A stretch of 64,000 nt of DNA from Lactiplantibacillus daowaiensis (GCF_005405085.1 NZ_BJDJ01000003.1:124001-188000); one strand, 5' to 3'; counted from the first letter of the stretch, positions 46,526-57,266 are shown. Program-made: numbers and translations. The notes: generated by a model not told the origin, from the letters alone.

Positions 46526-46972
46526 TCACTTCCTAACAGTTTTAATTGGTTGGTTAATCGGGGTAGCGGGCGTTAACGTATAGCTATTGCCATCAGTATT
46601 AACCGTGACATTATAAATATGGCCTTGTACGTAGACGAGCATCCCACTGCTGACTGTTGACGTATTTGACTGGACCTGACTTGGTTTGACGCCTTTTTCT
46701 TTGGCGATTCGCTGCATAATTTGGGTGACTTGTGATTTTTGCGAAAAAGTGGATTGCAAGGTCTGCCATTCATTGACCTGAATGCCAACGAGTAAGAGCA
46801 AGACGAGTACCATGATAATGAATAAGTCACGATACTTTAGGTCCGTTTTGTGCCGATACCATAGCCAACTCAATAGTGCGATGACTAGGATGATGATACT
46901 AATGACAGCTAGTTGAAGAATGGTATGATTGCTATTTTGATTGATCAAATAATCGTAAGTATAAAAAGTCAT
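46526..46972 (-). CDS. DUF3290 family membrane protein
   Basis: 148 residues with two membrane helices near 20-40 and 50-70 and a small soluble C-terminal domain (TVSSGMLVYVQGHIYNV). The start is the ATG preceded by GGAGGG (reverse strand); an ATG five codons upstream overlaps that ribosome site and is rejected. It is 6 bases from the DUF421 gene. Function unknown; the fixed pairing suggests a complex. Confidence 0.85.
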   Translation of the reverse strand: MTFYTYDYLINQNSNHTILQLAVISIIILVIALLSWLWYRHKTDLKYRDLFIIMVLVLLLLVGIQVNEWQTLQSTFSQKSQVTQIMQRIAKEKGVKPSQVQSNTSTVSSGMLVYVQGHIYNVTVNTDGNSYTLTPATPINQPIKTVRK

Positions 46973-47014
46973 CAAAAATCCCTCCATAAAATTAATTATA
47001 TCAAGTTTGTCAGT

Positions 47015-47026
47015 TTCGTTAACGAA
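47015..47026. promoter_or_regulatory. 12-bp palindrome upstream of the DUF3290-DUF421 unit
   Basis: TTCGTTAACGAA, a perfect palindrome just upstream of a reverse-strand TATAAT (about 47000). A half copy (TTCGTTAA) lies at about 47089. Possible operator. Confidence 0.35.
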
Positions 47027-47117
47027 TTGCCCTTTAAGGTGGTTAGGTCAATCAATTAATCAACGTAAACTTTACTAAGGATTCGTTAATAAACCGCATT
47101 TTTTCAGTAAATTTTAC

Positions 47118-47145
47118 TTGGTTAACTAACAACATGTTGTATACT
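47118..47145 (+). promoter_or_regulatory. pgm promoter with overlapping palindrome
   Basis: TTGGTT, 16-base spacer, TATACT. The perfect 12-bp palindrome ACAACATGTTGT (47129-47140) fills the spacer up to the first base of the -10, a classic repressor position. Confidence 0.6.
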
Positions 47146-47189
47146 GTCATTGTAAGCACTAACAATTATATGAATGGGGATGGCCTATT

Positions 47190-48917
47190 TTGAATTGGAA
47201 AGATAATTACAATACTTGGCACGCACAGGCTGCGTTGGAACCAAGTTTAAAAAAAGAATTAACTGCCTTAGCAGGTGACGACGAGACTTTGGAAGATGCG
47301 TTTTATCAACCGATGGAATTCGGGACTGCTGGGATGCGCGGGGTATTGGGGCCCGGCATCAATCGGATGAACATTTATACCGTCCGTCAAGCGACTGAAG
47401 GTTTAGCTCGGTTTATGGACACATTAGACGATGCAGTTAAACAACGCGGGGTCGCGATTAGTTTTGATTCGCGTCACCATTCAGAAGACTTTGCACATGA
47501 ATCAGCCCGTGTTTTAGGTGAGCATGGCATCAAGTCCTTCGTCTTTGAAAGTTTACGGCCAACACCTGAACTTTCATTTACGGTCCGGCATTTACATACT
47601 TATGCCGGTATTATGATCACGGCTAGTCATAACCCTAAGCAATACAATGGTTATAAGATCTATGGTGAAGATGGCGGTCAAATGCCACCGAAGGAATCCG
47701 ATATGATTACGTCATATATTCGCAAAGTCACGGATTTATTCGCCATTAAAGTTGCTGATGAAGCTCAATTATTAGCAGCTAAAACGATGCAAATCATCGG
47801 TGATGATGTCGATCAAGCATACTTGGCTAAGGTCAAGGATGTTACCATCAACCAAAAACTGATCGACGAAACGGGTAAAGACATGAAGTTGGTCTTCACG
47901 CCATTACATGGGACTGGTCGGATGCTGGGTGAAAAAGCATTGCGGAATGCTGGTTTTGAACACTTTAGTGTGGTCAAAGAACAAGCGGTGGCCGATCCTG
48001 AATTCTCCACGGTCAAGTTCCCGAACCCTGAATTCCCAGAAGCCTTCAAGATGGCGATTGACTTGGGTAAAAAAGAAGACGCGGATGTCTTAATTGCGGT
48101 CGATCCAGATGCTGACCGTTTGGGGACTGCCGTCCGTCAACCAGATGGCGAATATGTATTGTTAACTGGGAATCAAATTGCGGCGGTCTTATTACATTAC
48201 ATTTTACAAGCTAATAAAGATGCCGGCACGTTGCCAGCCAATGCTGCGGCGGTTAAATCCATCGTGTCTAGTGAATTTGCAACGAAGGTCGCGGCCGCAT
48301 ATCATGTTGATATGATCAATGTCTTGACCGGTTTCAAGTACATTGCGGAACAAATTGAACACTTTGAAGCAACTGGTGAACATACTTATATGTTTGGCTT
48401 TGAAGAAAGCTACGGTTACTTGATCAAGCCATTCGTCCACGATAAGGACGCTATTCAAACGACGGTCTTATTGGCTGAAGTGGCGGCTTATTACAAACAC
48501 CAAGGTAAGAACTTATATGACGGCTTACAAGAATTGTTTGCTGAATATGGGTATTTCCGTGAAAAGACCACGTCAGAAGAATTCGATGGTGTCGGTGGTA
48601 GTGATAAGATTGCGGCCTTGATGACGAAGTTCCGTGAAGAAGCCCCAACTGACTTTAATGGCTTTGATGTGGTTTCAACCGAAGATTTCCAATCACAAGT
48701 TGAAACTTTTGCTGATGGTCATACGGCAGCGATTGCCTTACCACAAGCAAATGTGTTGAAGTACAAGTTAAGTGATGGCACTTGGATTGCGATTCGCCCA
48801 TCGGGGACTGAACCTAAGATTAAGTTCTACATTGGGACGTTAGGTGATTCTTTAGACCAAGCCAATACCAAGCTTGATCAATTTGAACAAGCGTTACAAG
48901 CGTTTATCAAAGACTAA
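47190..48917 (+). CDS. pgm: alpha-phosphoglucomutase/phosphomannomutase (PgcA-type)
   Basis: Interconverts glucose 6-phosphate and glucose 1-phosphate, feeding GalU. 575 residues in four domains: the phosphoserine loop TASHNPKQYNGYK near residues 145-157, Mg site DPDADR near 300-305, sugar loop GFEESYG near 405-411, and phosphate loop RPSGTEPKIKFY near 530-541. TTG start with only a weak GGGGATGG site; an ATG at 47180 is out of frame. Together with galU it supplies UDP-glucose. Confidence 0.96.
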   Translation: MNWKDNYNTWHAQAALEPSLKKELTALAGDDETLEDAFYQPMEFGTAGMRGVLGPGINRMNIYTVRQATEGLARFMDTLDDAVKQRGVAISFDSRHHSEDFAHESARVLGEHGIKSFVFESLRPTPELSFTVRHLHTYAGIMITASHNPKQYNGYKIYGEDGGQMPPKESDMITSYIRKVTDLFAIKVADEAQLLAAKTMQIIGDDVDQAYLAKVKDVTINQKLIDETGKDMKLVFTPLHGTGRMLGEKALRNAGFEHFSVVKEQAVADPEFSTVKFPNPEFPEAFKMAIDLGKKEDADVLIAVDPDADRLGTAVRQPDGEYVLLTGNQIAAVLLHYILQANKDAGTLPANAAAVKSIVSSEFATKVAAAYHVDMINVLTGFKYIAEQIEHFEATGEHTYMFGFEESYGYLIKPFVHDKDAIQTTVLLAEVAAYYKHQGKNLYDGLQELFAEYGYFREKTTSEEFDGVGGSDKIAALMTKFREEAPTDFNGFDVVSTEDFQSQVETFADGHTAAIALPQANVLKYKLSDGTWIAIRPSGTEPKIKFYIGTLGDSLDQANTKLDQFEQALQAFIKD

Positions 48918-48931
48918 AACTGGCCCATACA

Positions 48932-48960
48932 AAAAGGCACGCCAACTCGGCGTGCCTTTT
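48932..48960. terminator. terminator shared by pgm and the dipeptidase gene
   Basis: Perfect 12-bp stem AAAAGGCACGCC / GGCGTGCCTTTT with a 5-base loop, symmetric on both strands. Confidence 0.92.
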
Positions 48961-48969
48961 GTAGTCATC

Positions 48970-49527
48970 TTAATAATCATTAGGATCAGCACTGAGTGGT
49001 TGGTAGTCATCCATTTGACTGTCGCGATAGTCCCACCATTCGTTCTCGTAACCGACAAAACCAGCTTGATGCATCGCTTGGTCGAGAATTTGATAATAGT
49101 GGTCTTGAACTGCGGTGCGTGGGGCATCGCGATGAGCTAATGCGGTAAAGTCGTCAAACGGCGTCGGCATTGGACATTCAGTCCCATCAGCTTCAGTTAA
49201 CGTTAAGTCTAACGTAACCCCTTTTTGATGGCTGAAGTTAGGGTTGGGTTTGGCGACAAACTCCGGGTCGGGATAAACTTCAAATAAGCGTTCTTGGGCG
49301 CTGACGGGGCGATAAGCATCCCAAATCTTTAAACGATAACCTTGGGCTTTAACAAGGGCACTGGCTTGAGCAAGTTTTTGCGCCGTCCCGGTGCGCACAA
49401 TCGCAGTTGTAAAATCATAAACAACTTGCTTAGTGAAATTATTAGTGGTGGCGTAGCGTAAATCGACGTGTATTTCAGGGTCCAACGTCTGAACATTGGT
49501 GAACCCGGTTAATGCAGGTGATAACAT
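48970..49527 (-). CDS. D-Ala-D-Ala dipeptidase, VanX/DdpX type (M15D)
   Basis: 185 residues. VanX landmarks: IWDAYRPVS near 68-76, zinc motif SHQKGVTLDL near 99-108 (His and Asp ligands), PTPFDDF, and the C-terminal EWWDYRD near 163-169 with catalytic Glu. The third ligand is normally His in EWWH and is Asp here. The family cleaves D-Ala-D-Ala; lactobacilli of this group build walls ending in D-Ala-D-Lac and carry such enzymes for recycling or for keeping D-Ala-D-Ala low. No signal peptide, so cytoplasmic. Confidence 0.88.
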   Translation of the reverse strand: MLSPALTGFTNVQTLDPEIHVDLRYATTNNFTKQVVYDFTTAIVRTGTAQKLAQASALVKAQGYRLKIWDAYRPVSAQERLFEVYPDPEFVAKPNPNFSHQKGVTLDLTLTEADGTECPMPTPFDDFTALAHRDAPRTAVQDHYYQILDQAMHQAGFVGYENEWWDYRDSQMDDYQPLSADPNDY

Positions 49528-49696
49528 AATTAGCGACCTCCTCTGAAGTTAACATTAGCTTTATTGTACGCAATTTAACGTGTTTTGTCTGGGATAACGG
49601 GTTGTCATGATTAAGTGCGTTTAACTAGACATTAGTTAGTTCAACTTGTTAAGATAATAGCATTGTGGTTTAAAAAATTCAGAGAAGGTGAAGCTA

Positions 49697-50893
49697 ATGA
49701 CGCGTCAAACCAAACGGGCCATTTTTATTTTGATTTTTAGTGAGTTTCTTGTATGTTTAGGGATTAGTTTAGTCATTCCAGTCATGCCGTTTATTAAAAA
49801 TGAATTGCATTTAACAGCAACTGATATGGGGATTATGAATGCCTTGTTTGCGTTGGCGCAGTTTGTGGCTTCGCCAATCATCGGGCGGCTATCGGATAAA
49901 ATCGGTCGTAAACCGGTCTTAGCAACTGGCTTATTTCTCTACATGGTGTCAGAAGTCTTATTCGCATTGACTAATCAACTATGGGTCTTTAATATTTCGC
50001 GCCTCGTTGGGGGCTTATCAGCAGCGATGGTGGTGCCAACGGCCATGGCACTAGCTTCAGATATCACAACCAAACGTCAACGGGCTAAAGTGATCGGTTG
50101 GCTGTCCGCAGCCTTTAGTGGTGGCTTGATTTTGGGCCCGGGGATCGGGGGCATCTTAGCTGGTATCAGCTATAAGACGCCGTTTTGGGTTGCCGGGACG
50201 TTAGGCTTAATTAGTGCTATCGTCTTAATTGTGTTATTGCCACGGGATGCGGATGTGATGGCCGCTAGTGATCTTGAACAACCAGATTCAACGGATGCGC
50301 CGGCGCATCATCCGATGACCCGGGCCTTTTGGACTGTGCCGATTATTATTTTATTCACGATGATTTTAGTATCATCATTTGGGCTGCAAGGCTTTGAAAG
50401 CATTTATAGTATTTATGTGAATGAAGTCTTTCACTTTAGCTTAAGTAATATTGCGTTAGTTTTAACGCTCAATGGGCTGATTTCATTATTCTTACAAGTG
50501 GCATTATTTGATACGATGGTCCAACGGTGGGGTGAACGGCGCGTGATTCGGGTTTGTTTTGCGTCCGCGGCTGTTTGTACGATTTGGATTACCCAAGCGC
50601 ATACGAAATGGGAAGTCATTGTGGCGACGTTAGTGATTTTCTCAGCGTTTGATTTGCTACGGCCTGCGATTACAACCTTACTGACCAAAGCGAGTGCGTC
50701 GAATCAAGGGTTGATCAACGGCTTGAATATGTCGCTAACGAGTGTTGGGAATATTGTGGGACCAATCATGTCGGGGATGTTGCTAGACATGAATTACCAT
50801 TATCCATACATTGTGGTGGCTGGGTTCTTGATCGTGTCTTACTTGATGGCGTTCTTATTACGGCATCCCAACCAAGTGACGACAGCTAAATAA
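49697..50893 (+). CDS. MFS transporter, probable multidrug efflux
   Basis: 398 residues with 12 predicted membrane helices in two halves and a loop of about 25 residues in the middle. Motif A GRLSDKIGRKPV near residues 60-71, and a motif C-like GPGIGGILAG stretch near 150-159, which point to the drug/proton antiporter branch. The substrate is unknown. The ATG after AGAAGGTGA is preferred to the in-frame GTG that overlaps this ribosome site. Single gene. Confidence 0.88.
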   Translation: MTRQTKRAIFILIFSEFLVCLGISLVIPVMPFIKNELHLTATDMGIMNALFALAQFVASPIIGRLSDKIGRKPVLATGLFLYMVSEVLFALTNQLWVFNISRLVGGLSAAMVVPTAMALASDITTKRQRAKVIGWLSAAFSGGLILGPGIGGILAGISYKTPFWVAGTLGLISAIVLIVLLPRDADVMAASDLEQPDSTDAPAHHPMTRAFWTVPIIILFTMILVSSFGLQGFESIYSIYVNEVFHFSLSNIALVLTLNGLISLFLQVALFDTMVQRWGERRVIRVCFASAAVCTIWITQAHTKWEVIVATLVIFSAFDLLRPAITTLLTKASASNQGLINGLNMSLTSVGNIVGPIMSGMLLDMNYHYPYIVVAGFLIVSYLMAFLLRHPNQVTTAK

Positions 50894-50900
50894 ACGATCG

Positions 50901-50936
50901 GACGCGACGATGCCAATTAGGGTCGTCGCGTTTTGC
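50901..50936 (+). terminator. terminator after the MFS gene
   Basis: Stem ACGCGACGA / TCGTCGCGT with a 12-base loop and TTTT. Confidence 0.8.
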
Positions 50937-51004
50937 TTGCGTTGCGCTGGCGGCTTCTGTTAGAATAGGTCAAATTTAGACTGATTAGATGGGAGGTTGA
51001 TCGC

Positions 51005-51652
51005 ATGGGGATGCATCAATATTTACAAAGCTTAAGTAATTTAGAAACGATTCAACGCGCACCAGGGTTTTTCAAATATCAGAATCACTCGGTAGCCGCT
51101 CATTCTTTTAAAGTGGCGGAAGTCGCGCAGTTTTTAGGTGATGTGGAAGAAAATGCTGGTCAAACGATCGATTGGCGGGCGTTATATGAAAAAGCGTTGA
51201 ACCACGATTATAATGAACGCTTTATCGGTGACATTAAGACGCCAGTCAAGTATGCAACACCGTCATTGCGAACGATGTTAGCCGATGTCGAACATAAGTT
51301 GTCGCAAAACTTTGTTCAAAATGAGATTCCGACTGAATTTCAAGCGGCCTATTCACGCCGTTTATCAGAAGGCAAAGATGACACCCTTGAAGGTCAAATC
51401 TTGTCAGTTGCGGATAAGGTGGATTTATTATACGAGTCCTTTGGTGAAATCCAAAAGGGCAATCCTGAAGCCGTCTTTACAGACATTTATCAAGAAAGTT
51501 TGAAGACGATCGTGGGCTTTAAACAGCTGGCGAGTGTGCAATATTTCTTAAAGCAAGTCTTGCCAGAAATGTTGGCGGAATCGTTCACGAATCAAAATAA
51601 GTTGCAGGCATTAACGCAACAAATCTTAGGATCGGATTCGCAATCCGTTTAA
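51005..51652 (+). CDS. YfbR-like HD-domain hydrolase (possible 5'-nucleotidase)
   Basis: 215 residues. HD metal residues: His in SVAAHSFKVAEV near 29-40, the His-Asp pair in ALNHDYNERFIGDIKTP near 63-80, and a distal Asp in VADKVDLLYE near 138. This is the YfbR/YfbR-like layout, in which family members are deoxynucleoside 5'-monophosphatases. The exact substrate is not shown. It has no partner gene; the next unit begins with an SOS promoter. Confidence 0.82.
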   Translation: MGMHQYLQSLSNLETIQRAPGFFKYQNHSVAAHSFKVAEVAQFLGDVEENAGQTIDWRALYEKALNHDYNERFIGDIKTPVKYATPSLRTMLADVEHKLSQNFVQNEIPTEFQAAYSRRLSEGKDDTLEGQILSVADKVDLLYESFGEIQKGNPEAVFTDIYQESLKTIVGFKQLASVQYFLKQVLPEMLAESFTNQNKLQALTQQILGSDSQSV

Positions 51653-51655
51653 TGG

Positions 51656-51681
51656 CGAAAGTATGTTCGATGTGCTAAAAT
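51656..51681 (+). promoter_or_regulatory. SOS box (LexA/DinR operator) and promoter of uvrBA
   Basis: CGAAAGTATGTTCG (51656-51669) differs from the Gram-positive LexA consensus CGAAC-N4-GTTCG at one base. It lies directly upstream of an extended -10 (TGC TAAAAT, 51676-51681), the expected position for a LexA-repressed promoter. Confidence 0.8.
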
Positions 51682-51701
51682 AAATAGCGGTTTTGTAGTT
51701 G

Positions 51702-51730
51702 ATAGGGAAGCAGCAGCTTGCCTATTTTTT
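51702..51730 (+). terminator. terminator-like hairpin in the uvrB leader
   Basis: ATAGGGAAGC / GCTTGCCTAT (one mismatch) with an AGCA loop and six T. It lies after the SOS promoter and about 90 bases before uvrB, so it may act as an attenuator or simply end the upstream gene. Confidence 0.7.
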
Positions 51731-51820
51731 GTGCGAAACAGACTGGTGGTCACGGTTAAAGTGACTGCTAAGCGGTATTACTAAAATAGGATTAAACAAG
51801 CACTCAAAGGAGGAGTTACC

Positions 51821-53824
51821 TTGATCGATCGGGTGGATAATAATCGGTTTGACTTAGTCTCAGACTACCAACCAACGGGTGATCAACCAGACGCGATTCA
51901 ACAATTGACGGCTGGCATCAACGCGGGTGAAAAAGAACAGATCTTAATGGGGGCGACTGGGACTGGGAAAACCTTTACGATTTCCAATGTCATTGCCCAA
52001 GTCAATAAACCAACGTTGATTTTGTCACATAACAAAACGTTGGCGGGCCAATTATATGGTGAATTTAAGAAGTTTTTCCCCAATAATGCGGTGGAATACT
52101 TTGTGAGTTATTACGATTATTATCAACCGGAAGCGTATGTGCCTTCGAGTGATACGTATATCGAAAAAGATTCCGCCATTAATGACGAAATCGACAAACT
52201 GCGGCATTCCGCAACGAGTTCATTACTTGAACGCAATGATGTCATTGTTGTGGCATCAGTTTCGAGTATTTTTGGGTTAGGTGATCCGACCGAATATAAG
52301 GATCACGTGGTGTCCTTGCGGGTCGGTATGCAAATTGAACGGAACGACTTATTGCGTAAATTAGTCGATATTCAATTCGATCGCAACGACATTGACTTTC
52401 AACGGGGGCGGTTCCGCGTCCACGGTGATGTGGTTGAAATCTTCCCAGCGTCGCGGGATGACCATGCATTGCGTGTGGAATTTTTTGGTGATGAAATCGA
52501 CCGGATTCGCGAAATCGATGCCTTAACGGGTGAAGTTGTAGGTGATCGTGACCATGTGGCGATCTTCCCGGCGACCCACTTTATGACTAACGATGACATT
52601 ATGGATCATGCCATTGATGGGATTGAAGATGAATTAGACGGTCGCCTCAAAGAATTGACCGCTGATGGTAAGTTACTCGAAGCCCAACGGTTAAAGCAAC
52701 GGACCACATATGATGTTGAAATGTTACGTGAGATGGGCTATACCAACGGGATTGAAAACTATTCACGCTTTATGGATGGCCGTAAACCTGGTGAACCACC
52801 CTATACATTGTTGGACTTCTTTCCAAAAGATTTCTTACTCGTTGTCGATGAATCGCATGTGACGATGCCTCAAGTTCGCGGGATGTATAACGGGGACCGG
52901 GCGCGAAAGCAAATGTTAGTTGATTATGGCTTCCGCTTACCGAGTGCTTTAGATAATCGGCCATTGAAGCTCGCCGAAGTTGAACAACATATTAATCAGG
53001 TGGTCTACATGTCAGCGACCCCCGGGCCATATGAAATGGATCGGACCAAACATGTGGTTCAACAAATCATTCGGCCAACAGGCTTGTTAGATCCAACGAT
53101 TGAAGTACGGCCAATTATGGGTCAAATCGATGATTTAGTTGGTGAGATCAATCAACGGATTGAACAAAATGAACGGGTCTTTGTGACCACGTTGACTAAG
53201 AAGATGGCCGAAGATTTAACCGACTATATGAAAGACTTAGGGATTAAAGTCCGGTACTTGCACAGCGATATCAAGACGTTGGAACGGACGAAGATTATCC
53301 GGGACCTACGATTGGGTAAATTTGATGTCTTAGTCGGTATCAATTTGTTACGTGAAGGGATCGATGTGCCAGAAGTCTCCTTAGTTGCCATCTTAGATGC
53401 CGATAAGGAAGGGTTCTTGCGGAATGAACGTTCCTTGATTCAAACGATTGGTCGGGCAGCTCGTAATGAACATGGGTCGGTGATTATGTATGCCGATACG
53501 ACGACTGCATCGATGCAAGCGGCGATTGATGAAACGGCGCGGCGGCGTCAAATTCAAGAGCAATATAATGAGGACCATCATATCACGCCACATACGATTA
53601 AAAAGTCGATTCCAGAGTTGATTGCGTCAACGAAGACGACGGCTGATACGGGTGAAAAAGATGACTTCTTAGAAGACGATTTTGATGATATGACCCGTGA
53701 ACAACAACTTGATATGATCAGCAAGTTGGAAGAACAAATGAAGACGGCTGCTAAGAAGCTAGACTTCGAACAAGCGGCCACGTTGCGGGATACGGTAATG
53801 GAATTAAAAGCACAAATTAGCTAG
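51821..53824 (+). CDS. uvrB: UvrB, excinuclease ABC subunit B
   Basis: Damage-verifying helicase-like subunit of nucleotide excision repair. 667 residues: Walker [10 protein letters not shown] near 44-52, the beta-hairpin [12 protein letters not shown] near 97-108, the DESH box near 343, [10 protein letters not shown], helicase motifs V and VI ([23 protein letters not shown]), and the C-terminal UVR domain (residues about 625-660) that contacts UvrC. TTG start behind AAAGGAGG. SOS-regulated and in an operon with uvrA. Confidence 0.98.
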   Translation: MIDRVDNNRFDLVSDYQPTGDQPDAIQQLTAGINAGEKEQILMGATGTGKTFTISNVIAQVNKPTLILSHNKTLAGQLYGEFKKFFPNNAVEYFVSYYDYYQPEAYVPSSDTYIEKDSAINDEIDKLRHSATSSLLERNDVIVVASVSSIFGLGDPTEYKDHVVSLRVGMQIERNDLLRKLVDIQFDRNDIDFQRGRFRVHGDVVEIFPASRDDHALRVEFFGDEIDRIREIDALTGEVVGDRDHVAIFPATHFMTNDDIMDHAIDGIEDELDGRLKELTADGKLLEAQRLKQRTTYDVEMLREMGYTNGIENYSRFMDGRKPGEPPYTLLDFFPKDFLLVVDESHVTMPQVRGMYNGDRARKQMLVDYGFRLPSALDNRPLKLAEVEQHINQVVYMSATPGPYEMDRTKHVVQQIIRPTGLLDPTIEVRPIMGQIDDLVGEINQRIEQNERVFVTTLTKKMAEDLTDYMKDLGIKVRYLHSDIKTLERTKIIRDLRLGKFDVLVGINLLREGIDVPEVSLVAILDADKEGFLRNERSLIQTIGRAARNEHGSVIMYADTTTASMQAAIDETARRRQIQEQYNEDHHITPHTIKKSIPELIASTKTTADTGEKDDFLEDDFDDMTREQQLDMISKLEEQMKTAAKKLDFEQAATLRDTVMELKAQIS

Positions 53825-53835
53825 GAGGCTTCTTT

Positions 53836-56691
53836 TTGGCGAACGATAAGATTGTCATTCATGGCGCACGCGCCCATAACTTAAAAAATATTGATGTGAC
53901 GATTCCGCGGAATAAACTGGTTGTCATTACTGGTTTATCAGGTTCTGGGAAAAGTTCTTTAGCGTTTGATACGTTGTATGCCGAAGGCCAACGTCGCTAT
54001 GTTGAAAGTTTATCCGCATATGCGCGCCAATTCTTAGGCCAAATGCAAAAGCCGGATGTGGATTCGATCGATGGGTTAAGCCCAGCAATTTCGATTGATC
54101 AAAAGACAACATCGAAAAACCCCCGGTCAACGGTTGGGACGGTCACGGAAATTAACGACTATTTGCGCCTATTATGGGCCCGCGTTGGTAAACCGATTTG
54201 TCCTAATGATGGGACACCAATTGCCAGTCAAACCGTTGAACAAATGGTTGATCGGATTCAAAAGTTACCTGAACGGACCAAGTTGCAAATCCTGTCACCA
54301 ATCGTGCGGCAAAAGAAAGGCGAACACAAAAAAGTCTTCGATAAGATTAAACGTGAAGGCTTTGTTCGGGTGCGCGTTGATGGCGAGATTCATGATATTA
54401 GTGAAACTTTTGAGTTGAATAAAAACCAGCAACACACGATTGAAATCGTGATTGACCGGATCGTGGTTAAACCTGGTGACCGGTCACGATTATTCGATTC
54501 ATTTGAAGCGGCATTACGGTTGAGTGGTGGTTATGCGATTGCCGATGTGATCGGTGACGACCCAATTCTGTTTTCTGAACACTATGCTTGTCCAGTATGT
54601 GGGTTCACTGTGGGTGAATTAGAACCACGTTTATTCTCATTTAACGCACCTCAAGGGGCTTGTCCCGACTGTGAAGGTCTCGGCATGAAGCTGGAAGTCG
54701 ATGAAGATTTGGTGATTCCAGATAAAAGCCTGACGTTAGCTGAAGGCGCGTTGGCACCTTGGAATCCAATCAGTTCACAGTACTATCCAGAAATGTTGAA
54801 ACAAGCGTGTGAACAACTCGATATTCCAATGGATGTGCCGTTTGAAGACTTGTCAAAAGCTGATCAACAAACGATTTTATACGGCTCAGATGGCAAACAG
54901 TTCCACTTCCACTACCAAAATGACTTTGGTGGTGTGCGTGATGTGGATGCCGTTTTTGAAGGGGTTATGAATAACGTTGACCGGCGTTATCGGGAAACGA
55001 ACAGTGACTTCACGCGTGATGTAATGCGGAAATACATGACCGAACTAACTTGTCAAACGTGTCATGGGTTCCGGTTAAACCGGAAAGCCCTTGCGGTTAA
55101 AATCGCTGGCGAACATATTGGGACGGTTTCGGATGAAGCTATCGGCGATGAACTGGCTTTCTTTGAGAAGTTGCAATTATCTGATCAAGATTTAGTCATC
55201 GCGCAACCAATCTTAAAGGAAATTCGCGATCGCTTAACCTTCTTGCAAAATGTTGGTTTGGCTTATTTGACGCTCAGTCGGGCAGCGCGGACGCTTTCTG
55301 GTGGGGAAGCGCAACGGATTCGGTTAGCGACTCAAATCGGGTCGAACTTATCGGGAGTCTTGTATATTTTGGACGAACCATCAATCGGGTTACATCAACG
55401 TGATAATGACCGGTTGATTAGTTCATTAAAGAAAATGCGTGATTTAGGCAATACCTTGATTGTCGTGGAACATGATGAAGATACGATGCGGGCCGCTGAT
55501 TATATTATTGATATCGGTCCAGGTGCCGGGGAAAACGGTGGTGAAGTCATGGCCGCCGGGACGCCGAAGCAAGTTGCCCGCTCGCGGAAGTCGTTAACCG
55601 GACAATATTTGGCTGGTAAACGGTTTATTCCAGTCCCAACTAGTCGGCGTACGGGGAATGGCAAGAAGATTCGAATTACCGGCGCAGCCGAAAATAACTT
55701 GAAACAAATCGATGTTGATTTTCCACTTGGTGAATTTGTGGTAGTCACTGGGGTTTCCGGTTCTGGTAAATCAACTTTAGTTAACGATATTTTAAAACGC
55801 GCTTTAGCCCAAAAACTAAATCGTAATTCTGAAAAGCCTGGTAAGTATAAGTCCATCAGTGGTGTCAAAAATATTGAGCGCTTGGTTAATATCGACCAGA
55901 GTCCAATTGGTCGAACCCCACGCAGTAATCCGGCAACGTATACCGGGGTCTTTGACAATATTCGAGACTTATTTGCCCAAACAAATGAAGCAAAACTGCG
56001 CGGGTATCAAAAAGGCCGCTTTAGTTTCAACATTAAGGGTGGTCGTTGTGAAGCGTGCCATGGTGATGGCATTTTGAAGATTGAAATGAACTTCTTACCA
56101 GACGTCTTCGTGCCCTGTGAAGTTTGTCATGGGCAACAGTATAACTCTGAAACATTGGAAGTCGAATACAAGGGTAAAAACATTGCCGATGTCTTAAAGA
56201 TGACGGCTTCTGAAGCGGTGAAGTTCTTTGAACCGATCCCTAAGATTCGCCGGAAACTACAAACGTTGGTCGATGTTGGCTTGGGCTATGTGAAATTAGG
56301 TCAACCAGCAACTACGTTATCTGGTGGAGAAGCGCAACGGATGAAGTTAGCTTCTGAATTACACAAGCAACAATCCGGGAAGAACTTCTATATCTTGGAT
56401 GAACCCACAACTGGATTGCACACCGAAGATATTCGCCGCTTGATCGGGGTACTAGAACGGTTAGTCGATGCCGGGAATACGGTGTTGATCATCGAACATA
56501 ACTTAGACGTGGTGAAGTCGGCTGATTACTTGATCGACTTAGGCCCAGAAGGTGGTGCCGGTGGTGGGACCGTCTTAGCAACTGGGACTCCAGAAGATAT
56601 TGCGGCCGTACCAGAAAGTTATACTGGGCAATACTTGAAGCCGGTCTTGGCGCGTGATCGTGACCGGATGGCGGCTGCTCAGACCAAATAG
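53836..56691 (+). CDS. uvrA: UvrA, excinuclease ABC subunit A
   Basis: Damage-recognising ABC ATPase of excision repair. 951 residues with two ABC modules (GLSGSGKSS near 32-40 and GVSGSGKST near 639-647), each with LSGGEAQR, and zinc-finger cysteines CPVCG...CPDC and CEACHGDG...CEVCHG. Starts with TTG 11 bases after uvrB behind TAGGAGG. Confidence 0.98.
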   Translation: MANDKIVIHGARAHNLKNIDVTIPRNKLVVITGLSGSGKSSLAFDTLYAEGQRRYVESLSAYARQFLGQMQKPDVDSIDGLSPAISIDQKTTSKNPRSTVGTVTEINDYLRLLWARVGKPICPNDGTPIASQTVEQMVDRIQKLPERTKLQILSPIVRQKKGEHKKVFDKIKREGFVRVRVDGEIHDISETFELNKNQQHTIEIVIDRIVVKPGDRSRLFDSFEAALRLSGGYAIADVIGDDPILFSEHYACPVCGFTVGELEPRLFSFNAPQGACPDCEGLGMKLEVDEDLVIPDKSLTLAEGALAPWNPISSQYYPEMLKQACEQLDIPMDVPFEDLSKADQQTILYGSDGKQFHFHYQNDFGGVRDVDAVFEGVMNNVDRRYRETNSDFTRDVMRKYMTELTCQTCHGFRLNRKALAVKIAGEHIGTVSDEAIGDELAFFEKLQLSDQDLVIAQPILKEIRDRLTFLQNVGLAYLTLSRAARTLSGGEAQRIRLATQIGSNLSGVLYILDEPSIGLHQRDNDRLISSLKKMRDLGNTLIVVEHDEDTMRAADYIIDIGPGAGENGGEVMAAGTPKQVARSRKSLTGQYLAGKRFIPVPTSRRTGNGKKIRITGAAENNLKQIDVDFPLGEFVVVTGVSGSGKSTLVNDILKRALAQKLNRNSEKPGKYKSISGVKNIERLVNIDQSPIGRTPRSNPATYTGVFDNIRDLFAQTNEAKLRGYQKGRFSFNIKGGRCEACHGDGILKIEMNFLPDVFVPCEVCHGQQYNSETLEVEYKGKNIADVLKMTASEAVKFFEPIPKIRRKLQTLVDVGLGYVKLGQPATTLSGGEAQRMKLASELHKQQSGKNFYILDEPTTGLHTEDIRRLIGVLERLVDAGNTVLIIEHNLDVVKSADYLIDLGPEGGAGGGTVLATGTPEDIAAVPESYTGQYLKPVLARDRDRMAAAQTK

Positions 56692-56750
56692 TGGTTAATT
56701 GTGCTACACTAAGATTGTTATTAGATTATCCAATAGAGGAGTGTTTTTGA

Positions 56751-57227
56751 ATGGCTAAAGTAGAAAGTTTTACATTAGATCATACGAAAGTATTGGCACC
56801 TTACGTCCGTAAAATTACGGTCGAACATGGTCCTAAAGGGGATGCCATTACCAACTTTGATTTGCGGTTAGTCCAACCCAACAAGTCAGCGATTGATACA
56901 GCTGGATTGCATACGATCGAACATATGCTAGCTGGTTTATTGCGTGACCGGATGGATGGCGTCATTGACTGTTCACCATTTGGTTGTCGGACTGGTTTTC
57001 ATTTGATCACTTGGGGTGAACATAGCACTGAAGAAGTTGCTAAGGCCTTAAAGTCTTCTTTAGAATTTATCGCTGGTCCTGCTGAATGGAAAGACGTTCA
57101 AGGCACGACGATCGATAGCTGTGGGAACTACAAAGACCACTCCTTATTCTCTGCTAAAGAATGGGCTAAATTGATTTTATCTGAAGGAATCTCTTCAGAT
57201 CCATTTGTCCGGGAAGTTGTTGAATAA
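56751..57227 (+). CDS. luxS: LuxS, S-ribosylhomocysteine lyase
   Basis: Cleaves S-ribosylhomocysteine to homocysteine and the AI-2 precursor in methyl-cycle recycling. 158 residues: metal ligands His54 and His58 in HTIEHML, Cys124 in IDSCGNY, and catalytic Cys79 in FGCRTGF. Ribosome site AGAGGAG. Own terminator, so transcribed apart from uvrA and argG. Confidence 0.98.
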   Translation: MAKVESFTLDHTKVLAPYVRKITVEHGPKGDAITNFDLRLVQPNKSAIDTAGLHTIEHMLAGLLRDRMDGVIDCSPFGCRTGFHLITWGEHSTEEVAKALKSSLEFIAGPAEWKDVQGTTIDSCGNYKDHSLFSAKEWAKLILSEGISSDPFVREVVE

Positions 57228-57266
57228 TATCCGGTCATTGAGTTAAAAATGAGAAATGACTAAACG

